A stretch of 64,000 nt of DNA. Origin: Atrichornis clamosus. Taxonomy: Eukaryota; Chordata; Aves; Passeriformes; Menuridae. A program made the position numbers and the translations under genes. Under the pieces are notes generated by a model. The model was given only the letters and a program-made list of their open reading frames with translations. It was not told where the DNA came from and did not search any database. Shown piece after piece: positions 47,667-59,960 of this stretch (positions are counted from its first letter, which is position 1; each line of letters starts with the position of its first letter). Location: assembly GCA_013400975.1 (NCBI GenBank), contig WBMZ01008648.1, positions 62,001-126,000 on the forward strand, given 5' to 3'.

Positions 47667-48634
47667 TAAAATAACAACATTTGAATCACTACAAAAAGTG
47701 CAACATGGGTGTGAGAAACTCTATCTTACAGGGCAGCAATGGAAAATCAGGCCCGCCAAGCAGGGAATGAATCCTCTAAGATGCTGCTGGATAAATAAAT
47801 AAATAGACTTTGTTTTTTCCTACTTTCCAAACAAGAGCAACATGCAGTGCTCTTCATCTCTCTGAGACAGCAGGAGCAGTCTGCTGGGGACATTGGGGAG
47901 CATCTTTCTTGCCTCCACTGTCTGTGCTGCCAGTGTCAGGTCGCTGGTGCTGGGTCTTGTTGAGATTCCCAGTCCAACAGGAGTAAATAATGGATGTTGC
48001 ACCAGCTGGCTGGTTGGCCTGTAAAATTCTGTTTCTAAACACAGGATAAAATGAGAGAAAAAAAAAATTTGCTCTCCTGTCCTATCCCTAATACTGCTTC
48101 ACTCTAAAGTATATAATTTTACCTAGCAATATTTTTAGAAGACTGAGTGCATTAGGCCAAAGCATAGTCATTGTGTGTGGTAGGGCTCTGCATTTATGTT
48201 TGCCTTAGTTAGGTTTGCCACTGCTTTACAGCAGCTAAAACACCTGCAGCCTGGTAACCACCAAGAGTGCTCTAAAAATCCAGGAGTAACAAACCAGAAG
48301 ACTTTTCTGGGCTGGGTGCAGCCAGGATGGGAAGGGGGGAAGGGGTCATGCAATCGTGTGGCCCCTCTTCAAAAGCCGACTGCCGTCACTCTGCCCTCAC
48401 CGAGAGCTCAGAACCATTCCCACAGAGGGCAGCTTTGAGCCAGTACCAGTGGCATGGGAGCCACCCCTCCTTGAACTAAATATCTTCAGGACAGACACTT
48501 AGGGAGAGACGTCCAAAGGGACTTCCTTGACCAGCTGGAATCACTTGAAAAATGTCTATGTTTCAGAAAGTGGGTGCTGGACTCTGCTTGAAAACTCACC
48601 AAGTGGTTTGAGCCCTCAGAATAGAAGTCTCAGG

Positions 48635-48664
48635 ATCACCAGGCATTTTGAAAAGCCTGGTGAT
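48635..48664. repeat. Perfect 10-bp-arm inverted repeat
   Basis: ATCACCAGGC (48635-48644) and GCCTGGTGAT (48655-48664) are exact inverted copies around ATTTTGAAAA. It may be a remnant of a palindromic repeat; no function is assignable. Confidence 0.8.
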
Positions 48665-49589
48665 TGTTGCACTCTCAAACTTTTGAGTAACTATATGAAA
48701 TAGGTAAAGCTCAACAATAATTAGCTTTTTGCTTTCAAGGCAGAACATGAAGTCTCAGGAGAGGCACTAAAATTCAGCATGGCGAAGTGCAAAACAAATT
48801 AAATCATCGTTATGCAGTTGAAATTCCCTCCTTTCAGTAACCCACAATACACACAAATGCACCTTAATTTGCAAAATTTACTGCCACCAGCAATTGCAAA
48901 CAGCAATATTGCCATAGCCTCAAGAAACAGTGATTTTCTTTCTGCTTTCAACTGACTTATTGCAAGTTTTTATGGCACTTTCTATGTGCCCCAAACCCCA
49001 AAGAATAAATTAGCCCAGTAGGTCAGTAGAGAAAAGGTTAACACAGTTTCTCTGGGGAAAGAGTCTGCTCACAGCTGAGTAGAGGGATCGGGCATCTGTA
49101 GGGCCTTATCTGCCCAATGCAGATGAGACTTTGTGAGACAAACAGCTTAAAAAAAAAAGAAGAAAAGAGGTTAGGGACTTTGTCAGAACTCTTTTACCAT
49201 GGTGAGGATTTTCTTTTCACTTTTACTTGCCTTTCCCTGAGGTATCTCTAAGATGCTTTTAACAGGTAGGATAATTTCCTTTTAGAAGCACTAGGGGCTG
49301 TGATTTGAGTACTGAGTACCTCTGTTCTGCTGAGGGTCCTCTGAAGAGCACAGAGAGGGAATTTCCTCTAATCCTTTTTGATCTGGGGATTGGCTGCATT
49401 TGTCTAGGGATTCTAGGTAGGTAGGAGCTCTCATCCAAAGGCAGGCTGGTCTCTTAGGGCTATGGGCTGCAGTAACTTCTGCATGGAGACAGCAGGTTTG
49501 GAGCTTTCTGCAAGTGTCTGACTTGCTGTGTGGGGCGTAAACACCACACGTGCGGTGAGGTTGTCCAAGAAATCCTGGGCAGATGGTAT

Positions 49590-49798
49590 TCTGTGTTGTG
49601 GTATGTTCTCCGTTACTGGAAACTTTTCTATATACTATTGGATGGCTTTCTAAAAGATAGTTGAATTAATCTGCAGCTATTGGACTCCATGTGGAATTTA
49701 ATTCAGAGACGCACTATGGCCTGTGTTGTGCAGGAGACTAGAGTGGGTGATCAGTAGTACCTTCTGGCCTAAAATCACAACTGCCTAAATCTGTAATA
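49590..49798 (+). mobile_element. Ancient CR1-type LINE 3' fragment
   Basis: The sense-oriented landmarks are CCGTTACTGGAAAC, TTGGATGGCTTTCTAAAAGATAG, GGAATTTAATTCAG, GCCTGTGTTGTGCAGGAGAC, GGGTGATCAGTAGTACCTTC and TGGCCTAAAATC. They follow the 3' end of an old CR1 lineage (tCAcTGGAgGT...GGATGCCTTTCTAgAAGATA...GGCCTGTGaTaTGCAGGAGgTCAGACTaGATGATC...CCTTCTGGCCTTAAAATCTATG). It is more diverged than the other CR1 copies here. Confidence 0.75.
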
Positions 49799-50329
49799 CG
49801 TCTAGTTAAAAGCTGGTTTTGGCTTTTATAATGGCCAGGTTGCCCCCAGCAGTATGAGTTTTTCTAAGCCTTGCCCTAGAAAGGACTGCCAAAAACTTCT
49901 GCTACAAGGAGCACAGGCATGTACGCAGTGTGCTATATGTCTGCTCTGTATATTTGTGGTGAGCAATATATAAATCTTTCCAGTAAAAGAACTCAGAAGA
50001 AGTCTGTTTGCCAAGTTACTTTCCTCCTTGGCTGAGGGTTTAAGGGAATCTCTTTTTTTGGTCATTTAAGTGAGAAAACAATTGAATAGATTCTCTAGTT
50101 CTGACCCCTGATCTCCAAGGCACATGCTCCCACTACCCTGGGTTTTACACAGCTTCACAGGGGAAATCAGGAGCAAAAAGTTCCACTCTTAGGGCTTATC
50201 TGAGCAGGAAGTTAGTACAGAATAAGTTTGGGGGTATGTTTTAGGCGCTGTTACTGTTCTGTGTTAAATCCCAAAGCGGATGTTCCTTTGTACTAAAGTG
50301 CCTTTGTGCCACTTGGCTTGATCCACTTT

Positions 50330-50485
50330 CCAGGGGGATTAATTTAAACGACAGAAATGGCACTTGTGGCTCAGGAGTTTGTGAAATGGCTGCTGTGTTT
50401 TAAATTTTAATCCTCATTTATTTAGAGCTCCTTTGCTATATGGTCAAGTCTTATTAGAACATCATTGACACTTGCTTAGAGTAGA
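50330..50485. promoter_or_regulatory. Candidate conserved non-coding element
   Basis: The block contains GGGATTAATTTAAACGACAG near 50336, TTTTAAATTTTAATCCTC near 50397 and GCTATATGGTCAAGTC near 50434, and is repeat-free. It is weakly supported as a regulatory element by composition alone. Confidence 0.22.
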
Positions 50486-53400
50486 TGCAGAGAACCATCT
50501 TGCAATTTTTCCTCTTTTAGAAAGCCAGAATAATGTTGATACATTATTCTCTTTCAGTAGATAGTGAGGTATTTCAGAGTTCTTAGGGTTCAAAAAACCC
50601 GGCCTTGTAAGCAGCATCTACTGCAAACCTGTTGTCAAAGCCATGCCTTGAAAGCAGGAAGGATGATGAGCAAAGCAAGCCTGAAAAGGTCCTGATGGGA
50701 ACATCCACCTGAATGACACTTGCAGGAAATATTCATTAGTCTGAAGAAACAAATTAGTAATCATTCTTAATTATAGCCATGTCAGGGATATGCTCTGTCT
50801 TGGAGAAGGTCTGTCTTAAGCAGTGCAAGTGCAAAGCTGGGAAGCATTCCTACAATATCATTATGTGGAATAGCTTTGCTGATTGCAGCGTGGAAGTTGT
50901 AGGTGCACGGGAACAATTAGATGAAATTTTCTCCAAGCAGGTGGTGAAGTTATTCCTTCTGGTATTTCACATGTTAATTTTTTTATATTTGTTGTGAAAC
51001 CTTTCCTGGAAATGGACATCCCAGTAGTGACAGCTGAGGTGTGCACTGAAAGTTGACCACTAGTAAGGGCTGTCAGGAAATGGGGTGATACACCCCTTAG
51101 ATACTTCAACATCTCTGTGGCTATCTGCAGGATAGCTCTACTTGTGTGAACACCAATAGTGAAGGCTCAGTTATCCATGCCTGTGTCAGGCTTTCATCAG
51201 CTGAGATTTTGGTGCTCTCTGCTGTGGAGTGTGAAGTTTTGATGCATGTCCAATGCCATGGCTGAGACATGGGAGATGAGAACGGAAAGAGCAGATCCAG
51301 AATGACACAAACACCAGAATGACATGAACATCTGGAAACTCCATTAGGAGTGTGGATTCCCAGATGGTGTTGAGAGAGGGGGGAGGAAAATTGGGCTGCA
51401 GACGCCAGACGGTCTCACCTTGCCTTGGCTGCTTGGAGAGAGAAGAGATGGAGGGGTCAGTAGCAATAGAAAAGCAATGAGGAAGGAAGATCTACTGGAG
51501 CTTGTCTCCATTCTCTCATCTCTTTCCACTGCCTTCCGTTGCCTTGGCCAAGTTGCATGATGAATTTTCCTGCTCTCAGCTCTTGGCTTTTTCCTTTGAA
51601 GCCACACTGTGCTCTGGTCCCAGGTGGCTTCTCCTGTGCCCCTGTGCTTTCCCTCTGTCACGCACATCATTAAAACTCATTCCTTCCAAAAGGTAATTTA
51701 TACGCTCATAAGACTCCACGTTAAATACCTGGGGATTTTCAAAGGGAAACAGTAGAAACCATTTCCAAACATGCTAACTTTGCTATCATTTCTAGTTCTA
51801 CCACTCTCCCTCCCCTTCCCCCATGTTTCTATTGGTTTTATTCAGATTCAAGGATACCAGCCCCAAGGTGACATTTATTTTTTAAGAGCCTGGGAGACTG
51901 AAAAAGATTATATTCAAGTAAATATGATACATTGCTCATTTACAACAGCTAATGAAGTGATGAAACTGCCAGGGAGAGTTTTGTCTTAACAACCTGACTT
52001 GAGAACAGTTTTTGATCTCCCCCTTCAGCACTGAAGGCTATTTTTTTCTCTTAGTAACCATGCTGGTACATTCTGCAAAAGGCAGCACATCCTATCCTTT
52101 GTGTTAATGGGGAACCAACTCTTTCTGTAAAGACCTTCCTAAAAAGAGGGAAAGAGGTAAACAGTGAACTTGGCTTCCTCTGGTATTACTTTCTTCTCCA
52201 CCTGTCTGTATAGATTCTAACATGCTACTTGTATTATGAAGGCCATGAATAATGAAGTAGTTTGGCTGGAACTAAAGAAAGGCAACAGGCAGGAGGGTCA
52301 GGTTTGCTATTTCCTTTGCAAACACTTGCAGTTTTTTTACAGCACAGATGACCAACAAAAACACCAATATTCTTGTAGGGCTTGTGGGGAGCCAAAGAAC
52401 TCTTTGTCTCTTGGCTACGTGTCTGTGCTGCTGGGGTAAAATTTTCAGTGATGTCAGATGAAAAACCTTCCCACTGACACCTGATGGTGGCGGTTCTAAT
52501 CTTTTATGATGAAATGTGGTGATGATCTGTACCTTTCTCCATTGCTTGAGCTGACACTAGGCCTTCTCCCCACAGCCTAGGACGCCTCTGCTAGTTTACT
52601 TAATACTTTTCCCTCCAGTGTCCTTTTGTGGTGGCCTCAGCAAAACTTTGAAAGGTGAAGGTGAAACACATCAAGTAAAACAGTCTTGCAGCAGTGCTGG
52701 TTCAGCCAGGGGGAGAGCAGTAATGAAAATAGCATGAAAGCACCTGATTATGTTTTCAGCTCTGTTTGGCAGCTCAAAAGACTTTAGAGGGAACACAGAC
52801 ACCAAATACTGTAGTAAGTTTGAGCTACATAATAATAGAGCATTCATTAGTCACTATAACTATTTAATAATTTTAATAATAGCATGAAATGGTAAATAGT
52901 TCCAAAGTGGAAAGATATGCAGCTGTTGCTTTACTTTCTTTATAAACAGAAGACAAAATAGCAAATAGAGTGTGTACCCAAGCAATAATACTCTATTTTA
53001 TAGTCTCTGGCAATAAGTTAATAATGGTCTGTGGTGTTAAGGGCTCAGGACAATTTTAAAGGAATTTTGTATTTTAGTCATCCAGGGAACCATTTCTAAA
53101 ATGAGGCTGGTCTTACTGATGTGATGAAGCCCTGAAATCATAGAAGTTGACCTGCAACAAAAGCAAACAACAAAAATGGGCTTTTTGATTCTATCATTAA
53201 CATTTGGCTGTAAATCACCACCAGCCTCAGAACCCACTTAAAAAAATATGACGTTATTTGACATTTTCTTAGCAGTCAAGCAGAAAGCTGCAGCTCCAGG
53301 ATCATACAGATTTAGTTTAATGTAGAAGTGTAGTAAATTGCCCAGTACCTTTCATGATTTTATCAACAGCACTTTCTGTGGGCTGACACATCAGGCTTGT

Positions 53401-54204
53401 TTAAAATCATTAGACCAAAGCAGACATGGTTCCCTTCACCTTTTTTTTTTTTTCTTTTCTCATAATTTCTGAATTAATCAATTATGGGACATTTTGAAAA
53501 AGTAGTAATAAAAACCAAACAGAGGACAGACAGTTTAAGAGCCAACTGTTAAATCATCATTATTAACAACAAAATAGTGTTTTGTGACTTTGGAATAAAC
53601 AAATTTACTAATCTGAAAACTGTCACTCTTGTTTTTTGGCCTTTTTTTCACAACTGCAATTTATAAGAAGCTGTCCAGCTGCATCTCAGGGATACAGAAG
53701 AAAGCAGCTTCTCTGTGTAAATTAGAAATAGATTTCAATTTTCTTACTGCTGTTGTAACTAAACATCCTGTTAACCTATTTAAATAGGAGAACATACTGT
53801 GTACTCCTTTTCTAGAATACATCAGAAGTAATGTGATTATGTCTGTTTTGATACAACCCTATCTTACTGCTACCTATATGCTTTTACGTGAATGATACAT
53901 GGAATTAGTTCCACATTTCTTCTCTTACAATTAGCATATTAATGTGCCAGACAGATAATGCTAAAAGCCTGGATGCTTGAGCACACACAGTGCCTTCTTC
54001 ATCGAGCTCCAACACTCAGCCCCTGTGAGTCCTCAGGAATGTATCTGTACATGCTCTCTGCCTGTCCTGAGAGCAGCCCTGACCTGTGGACCACAGCTGA
54101 GATACTCGAGGCGCTTATTTACTTTGTTGGCCTCAGAAATTCCATTCAAAAAGAAAGGCCCAGTGTCAGGCTGCCCACAACGGGGCCCTTGCTTTTCCTG
54201 GGGA

Positions 54205-54275
54205 TGCGTGTGGATGTGTTTACGTGCGCACGTGGCGGCCGCGCGCATTCCTCGCTATCTCGGGACAGTCGAGGG
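54205..54275. other. Small dense CpG cluster with NotI-type site
   Basis: About ten CpGs fall within roughly 70 bases, including the palindrome ACGTGCGCACGT at 54222-54233 and GCGGCCGCGCGC directly after it. The flanks are GT-rich and CpG-poor. It is too short for a formal CpG island. It may be a purine/pyrimidine-alternating (Z-prone) tract or a small unmethylated regulatory core. Confidence 0.45.
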
Positions 54276-57200
54276 GATTTCTAAAAACCCAGTGCTCACA
54301 CACGTGCTTTTGATGGGTGCCTGTCTGCATGTTTACACCTGTGCATACAGGCCATGCATTTCTGTGTTTGTGTACATAATGTGGAGGCTCAGACAGTCTC
54401 CCATGACTTCTTATATCAGGGGTCCAGCACGGCTGGTGAAAGTTCCTAATCTTTAGTCTATCTTGGTGAAACACTAATGAACTTGTAAAAACAGGAAGCA
54501 GTGGAAAACAAATGAATTTCAGCTGGTGTTTGAAGAGCTGTCAGATCCCCTAGCTGAAATGTTTCAGAGGAACATCTTTCTGATAAAACCTCTGAGAAAA
54601 GTGGAGGAGTTTCAGAAGAGTGATTGGAAAAACAGGATGCCGACTGGCAGGCTTTGCTAATGCATTGCATCTGTAAAGACTCCAGCAACTGAACACAGCA
54701 TTAGCTATGTGATAGCCACGGAACTAGGGAAAGTTATTACATCTGAGCGTGATGGGAAGAAGGGGGAAGGGGAAAAGCAGCTGCTCCCTTTATGCATCTT
54801 GAAGTTTGCAGTTTTTTTGAGCCTTTGACATTTTTCGTTCCATCTCCTTTGCTGTCGGCACGCAGACTTAATTCTAACGCTGATGAACAATGCTGCCTTG
54901 CTGTCCAGTATCATCTTTCCTCTGAGGCACTCCCAGCATTTCATGAGTGTTAAGGAAGCTTTGCAATACCAGCATGAGATGAAGCGAGAACTTGCTGGCT
55001 TCACATAGGATGCTGCACCTCTTTGCACGTCTTTGGCAGATGTTATGCTCATTTTACACTGGCTTATATCACGGGATTACAGGATCCTGGAGTTTCTACT
55101 AATTTCCCCTTTTCTCCATTCCAGAGTTCCTGTGACTGTTAAACTGACCTTCTGGTGCTGGCAACTGTTTTTGGGGGGCTGCTTCTTCCACTGTCTAGGA
55201 CAGGAGTCTGTTGCTTTTTGTCTTAACTCCTGCTTGACTCATGCTCTTGAAAATCCAGGTGTGGGAGTATGACTGGAGTAAAGCCCATACAGATAAAGGA
55301 CCTCAAGGATATTCTTGGTTCCTCCAGTCTGGACACAGTTGTGCTTCTGAAAGCTAGGAATTGGGTCCTTGTAGCCAGAGGAGTGTTAAAAATGTAGAGT
55401 GAAGTGACTTGACAGCGAGTGTGAAGCAAAGCAGAACTATTGATTAAACAGAACCAGTCCTGGCTCTGTGGCCTTTTCCACATCCTTTCAGTTCTGCTTT
55501 CTCTGGAGTTGTCCCTCTGAGATGAACTATGATCCAAGGAACACATGTGAGAGAAGGAGCCTGTCTGTAGGGTCTCACTCATGAGTTTCTAATACAACAT
55601 GCCAGCCTTACAACGTCCAGCTTTGTGTATTTTCCCTCCTGCAATCAGTTTCTTGTTTCTTTGCATTTAATCAATCTGCAGTTCAGCAAAACATGCGTGA
55701 GCGTTCCTGAATCAGCAAAGCACTGAAACTTCTGTCTGCAAAACATCTCCCAACTCTTCAGAGAATGACTCTGAGGATACACACGTGCCCTATTTGATGT
55801 TGATGCATCCAGAGCATCATGGTGGAGCTGAGGGCTGCCTTTGGATATGTTTCTGGGGCTGTCACAGCCCTCTTTGGGGGAGTGACTCTGAAAGCTGGAG
55901 GCTTTGTTTATGCCTAAGCAGTTTCTAACATCCGAGTCACGGCAGCAGAACTGCAATTCCAAACATCCTGATCTCTCCAAGAGGATCTAACAGGGGTCCC
56001 AGGAAAGCCAAGGACAGAGCAGCAACTGAAACAATGTAAACAGGAATACATTTTAAAACAACAAGATGCAGAAAAATATCCAACGAAGCTGGCCTTCATT
56101 AAACCCTGTCTCAGATGTCTCCCTCAGTCGTTCCCACTGCTGCTTCGATGCATCCTTATTCCATCTGCTCCTACAGCCCTTCCCTGGAAGGCAGATGCTT
56201 TTATGGGTGAAGCATCAGGCTGAGAGATGGGAGACTTAGTTTTGCTACTGAGTTGGGCAAAAGCAGTGTCACATTTCCCTTTTCAGTGCCTGCCCTGTGA
56301 TTCTTACCACACCTGCCTCCCAAAGGCCCGAGTTCATGCTCAGTTTCATGTACATGAATCACAGCAGCTGTGGTTGGTGGGTTTCCATGTGTGGAAGGTG
56401 TTGGGAGGGTTGTGGGGACAAGTTGAGAGTAGATCTTTCAGGCAGATGCTCTCTTTGAGGAGACTATTCAGTTCTTGGCTTAAAAAGTTACTGCTCTCCT
56501 TTCTGAATATCAGGCAGTGTTTACGTAGATGTAAAAATATTTTTTTAATCACATAAAAATATCTGCTTTTTAATTTCTGTATGCTGTCCTCCTTCTGTAA
56601 CTGATTAATCATCATGATGTCCTTTGAAAAATGTATTTATCTCGGTTGTGCTTGTCACACTTCACAGGCAAGGAAGACCCTGGGGACACCTTGCTGTATT
56701 GTACTGGTGTTTTGTTGATCTCAGGAAGCCTGGGTGCCTCTTAAACACAAGACACAATTTACAAGTCCTACCTTGGTTCTAGAAGGAAATATATGATGAA
56801 ATTTATCATGTGCTTTTACTTACAGAGAAGAAGAACGATGTTCACATTTCCAACTTAATGCTTACTTGTCTGTTTGTTGCGTTGCTTTGATGCTTCATCT
56901 TTTTGAGGCAACTGGCTTCCCAGAGCAAGGTCTGCTGCCTGTTAGCTGATTACAAGCCCACTCTAACCCCGGCAGGCCCTTCACCTTCTTCATTATCTAT
57001 TATTTTTGACTGGATAAATACTTTGGTGTTGTGTTTCTTTTTTTTTTTTTCTTGTTTGTTTTTTATTTGTGTAGTCACTGGGTGGTTTAAAAGAGATATC
57101 ATAATGATGAGTTGAATTTTTTTCATTCAGATTGCTGATGTTTTGATGGTAAAGAGTCCACTTCTATGAGACACATTGTGTTAATTTGCCAAAAATAAGG

Positions 57201-58306
57201 TAGAGTTTTAGGCCATGTTGTAGAAAGGTGTTAGAAATGTTCAGTCACTGCTGTAGCTAATGTGTGATTCTAACAGGAGTCAGTGCAAAAATGGAAATTT
57301 GGTACAATGGAAAATCTTAAGTTTCTTGGTCTGAGATTCTAGACAGAGTTTAGAAAGAATCTTAATTTTGGATCCGGGTTATTCAGTATCTGCCACACAC
57401 ATCCAGCGTCACACTGTCATATTCATTAGTGTTGTCTAACACCAGCTTTGACTGGAAATCAGACATCGGATGAGCAGGCCTTTGTGCTGGGGTGGCTGTG
57501 GGGTTGTGCCCCTTGATGTTGGCTTCCACCCCATCTCAGCTGCCGGACCCCTGTGAACTCAGACTCCCACAAATGTGCGATGTTGACTCTGCAAATCTGT
57601 TCCTCTGTGAAATCCTCTATTGTTCGGTGTTTGAGGCCTTGAGAATTCTCTCCATCAGAACAAATAATTTGCCAGATGTCTTAATAAGCCCTCTGCATTT
57701 ATGGTCTATATAAGGAGGATTTTTTAAAGCAGCGGATGTTTATTTTTGGCAGCTTCTGTCATTTAACGATTTTCCTGCTTCAGCTACCCTCCAGAAAACT
57801 GATAAGTGTATCCTCTTCCCATCTTTCAAATTTAGAGATGAGCATCGGGACTGGGTCCAGTCTATACATTTGGCCTAAGTCCAAACAGTGTCTGAACATG
57901 GCAGATCTGGGGAAAGTTCCAGTCCAGGTTACAGAATCTTTGGGTCTGCTATTTTGCTTTTCATCATTATGGGTTTAAAGGTTTAGCCTATATTTCTACT
58001 ATTTAAAAAAGCATCTATGTATGTGCATAACTGGAAAGAGAAATAGAACATCGACTTGAAAATCCTCCAGTTCTAATAAGGGAAACAGCTTTCTCATAGG
58101 TTCCCACATCATCAGTCAGCTCATCACATGCATGCTGCTGCAAGACATTTTTTTGTAATGAATTGAATAATCACATCTGTTTCTCAAGCTTGAGAAAAGT
58201 TTAAAAAGTCATTAGCATTCTCCTGTTTCCATCATTGGCAGAATCTACCTCTTTTTTTTTTTTTAATCAGAATCTCAGCACTGTAGACACACGAGTGCAT
58301 GTGAAA

Positions 58307-58362
58307 AAGTGGTGTGTGTGTTTGTGTGTGTGCCCAGAGCTGAAGTGAGTGTGTGTGTGGTG
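58307..58362 (+). repeat. Interrupted (TG)n tract
   Basis: Two runs of TG dinucleotides, GTGGTGTGTGTGTTTGTGTG and GTGAGTGTGTGTGTGG, are separated by about 20 bases. This is a compound, imperfect dinucleotide microsatellite. Confidence 0.8.
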
Positions 58363-58393
58363 CACACTTCCACACAGACACACTGCTCCCACT

Positions 58394-58407
58394 TGTGCAC
58401 GTGCACA
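58394..58407. repeat. Perfect 14-bp palindrome centred on CACGTG E-box
   Basis: TGTGCACGTGCACA is self-complementary and has a canonical CACGTG E-box at its centre (58398-58403), a USF/MYC/HIF-type site. It lies between the TG tract and a CR1 insertion. Confidence 0.7.
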
Positions 58408-58431
58408 GGTGCAGGCATGGACACAGAGATG

Positions 58432-59294
58432 GGTCATAGGATCAGAGCATATCCTGAGCTGGAAGGGACACAGCAGGATCATCCAGTCCAACTCCCAGCC
58501 CTGCCCAGAACACCCCAGCAATCCCACCCTGTTCCTGAGAGTGTTTTCCCAATGCTCCTGGAGCTCTGGCAGCCTTGGGGCCATGACCATGCCCTGGGGA
58601 GCCTGTTCTGGTTCCCAGCCACCCTCTGGGGGAAGAACCTTTCCCTAACATCCTACCTAACCCTCCCCTGACATGGCTCCAGCTGTTCCCTCGGGTCATG
58701 TCACTGTCACACAAAGCAGAGACTGGAGCTGCCCTTCCACTGCCCCTCCTGAGGAAGCTGCAGCCCGTGGTGAGACCCCCCCTCAGCTCCTCTCCAGGCT
58801 GAACCCAAGTGACCTCACCTGCTCCTCACACAGCTTCCACTCCAGGCCCTTCACCACCTCCCTTGTCTTCTTTGGACTCTCTCTAGTAGCACAATGCCTT
58901 TCTTATATTGCAGTGACCGAAACTGCCCCAGCACTCGAGGTGAGGCTGCCCCAGGGCAGAGCAGAGCAGAGCAGAGCAGAGCAGAGCAGAGCGGGACCAT
59001 CCCCTCCCTGTCTCGGCGGGTGATGCTGGCCTGATGCCCCCCAGGTCACAGATGGCCCTCCTGGCTGCCAGGGCACTGCTGACTCATATTCCACTTCCCA
59101 CCGACCAGCACCCCCAGGTCCCTTCCCACAGCTGCTCTCCAGCCTCTCATTCCCTGCTCTGTCCATACATCCAGGGATGCCCTGTCCCAGGTGCAGCATC
59201 CGGCACTTGCCCGCGTTAAACTTCACCCGGTGTGTGATTGCCCAGCCCTCGTTTGTCTGGGTTTCTCGGCGGTGCCTCGCTGCCCTCGAAGCAT
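58432..59294 (-). mobile_element. CR1 LINE 3' portion (about 860 bp, longest copy in the window)
   Basis: The plus strand begins with the antisense CR1 terminus (TCATAGGATCAGAGC...GAGCTGGAAGGGACAC...CATCCAGTCCAACTCC). It continues through CTGTTCTGGTTCCCAGCCACC, CTCAGCTCCTCTCCAGGCTG and the coding part. The minus strand translates to a decayed end of CR1 ORF2, with VKFNAGKCRMLHLG near 59180-59225 matching the family's FNxGKCxxLHLG motif. The copy is 5'-truncated, lacks the catalytic reverse-transcriptase core and endonuclease, and has internal frame disruptions, so it is dead. The 199-codon minus frame at 58903-59502 is this remnant plus flank. Confidence 0.93.
58956..58990 (+). repeat. (GCAGA)7 microsatellite inside the CR1 copy
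   Basis: Seven uninterrupted copies of GCAGA lie inside the ORF2 remnant of the CR1 element. Avian CR1s commonly carry one or two such units at this place (GCAGAGCAGAGCGGG), so this is an in-place expansion of a native motif. It adds out-of-pattern LCSAL-type residues to the minus-strand frame. Confidence 0.9.
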
Positions 59295-59459
59295 GGGCCG
59301 TGTGTAAAGCAGTGCACGCACACACCTGTTCTTTTCCCAAAATTCCGGCTCTTCCCACCACGAGCGGGCACCAAGCTCCCCGCGCGCTGCGGATGCTCCA
59401 GGCACATGCAGGCAGGAGACACGAGAGGGCAGCGTCCCCTCTGCTGCCGCCTCTGCCTG

Positions 59460-59960
59460 GGCTCGCTCCTATTGTTATGTTTATGCAAACAGCCTTTGAC
59501 ATAATAGCTTTGAAACAGTTGAAAATTGGATTGTGCCTTTAGGCCAAACATTCAGACCACCACCTTGGCTATATTCATCTGCCACAGTAAATTGGGTTCA
59601 GCCTTGGCTCCACACGCTGTGTTTCAGGGAAGGATTACAGCTTAGCAATAACTTTTGTACAGGAAAGACAAATGCAAACCCCTGGCAGAAATATTGGAGC
59701 TGTTTAGTTGTGCAACCCCCTATCTGGAGGAATACAGATTGCGCCGAGAATTTCTTTGGACATCCGAGGAGCAAATAAAACAAATTCTCAGGCTGGAATC
59801 TCCATTCCTTTCTTTTTCAGCTTCCTAATGCAATCTAATTACGGTTTAACCTCCTGAAATAAATACCTAATAAAAGATGAACCTATTAGAAGAGTAAATT
59901 TACTGCCCACTAGTTAGCAGAAATTCTTGCCGTGCTCCCTTTAAGTGATAGTGTTATTGG
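59460..59960. promoter_or_regulatory. Candidate conserved non-coding element (two sub-blocks)
   Basis: The left sub-block has CTATTGTTATGTTTATGC, with SOX-like ATTGTTATG and an octamer-variant ATGCAAAC at 59483-59490, then CTTTGACATAATAGC. The right sub-block has GCAATCTAATTACGG near 59831 and CCTAATAAAAGATGAACC near 59867. There is no repeat signature apart from the CR1 that ends at 59294. It is a plausible long-range enhancer by motif content only. Confidence 0.3.

Larger units (their letters stand above)
44340..58430. other. Intergenic DNA, block 5
   Basis: Non-coding. It holds CR1 fragments at 47.6 and 49.6-49.8 kb, a 10-bp-arm perfect hairpin at 48.64 kb, candidate conserved elements at 45.88-46.11 and 50.33-50.48 kb, a tiny CpG cluster with a NotI-type GCGGCCGC at 54.2 kb, and a TG-rich tract at 58.31-58.36 kb. 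An AT-rich run at 52.8-53.9 kb has short local inverted words (AACTATTTA/TAAATAGTT near 52.86-52.90 kb). No gene was found. Confidence 0.7.

Noticed and set aside
40690..58264. Poly-T/poly-A runs as retroposon tails or processed-pseudogene ends
   Set aside because: None is preceded or followed by a coding remnant or target-site duplication that I can see, and CR1 does not leave poly-A tails. They are treated as simple repeats.
58903..59502. 199-codon minus-strand open frame as a gene
   Set aside because: The middle is the decayed C-terminal end of CR1 ORF2 (FNAGKCRMLHLG) plus a GCAGA microsatellite and flank, so it is part of the dead LINE copy.
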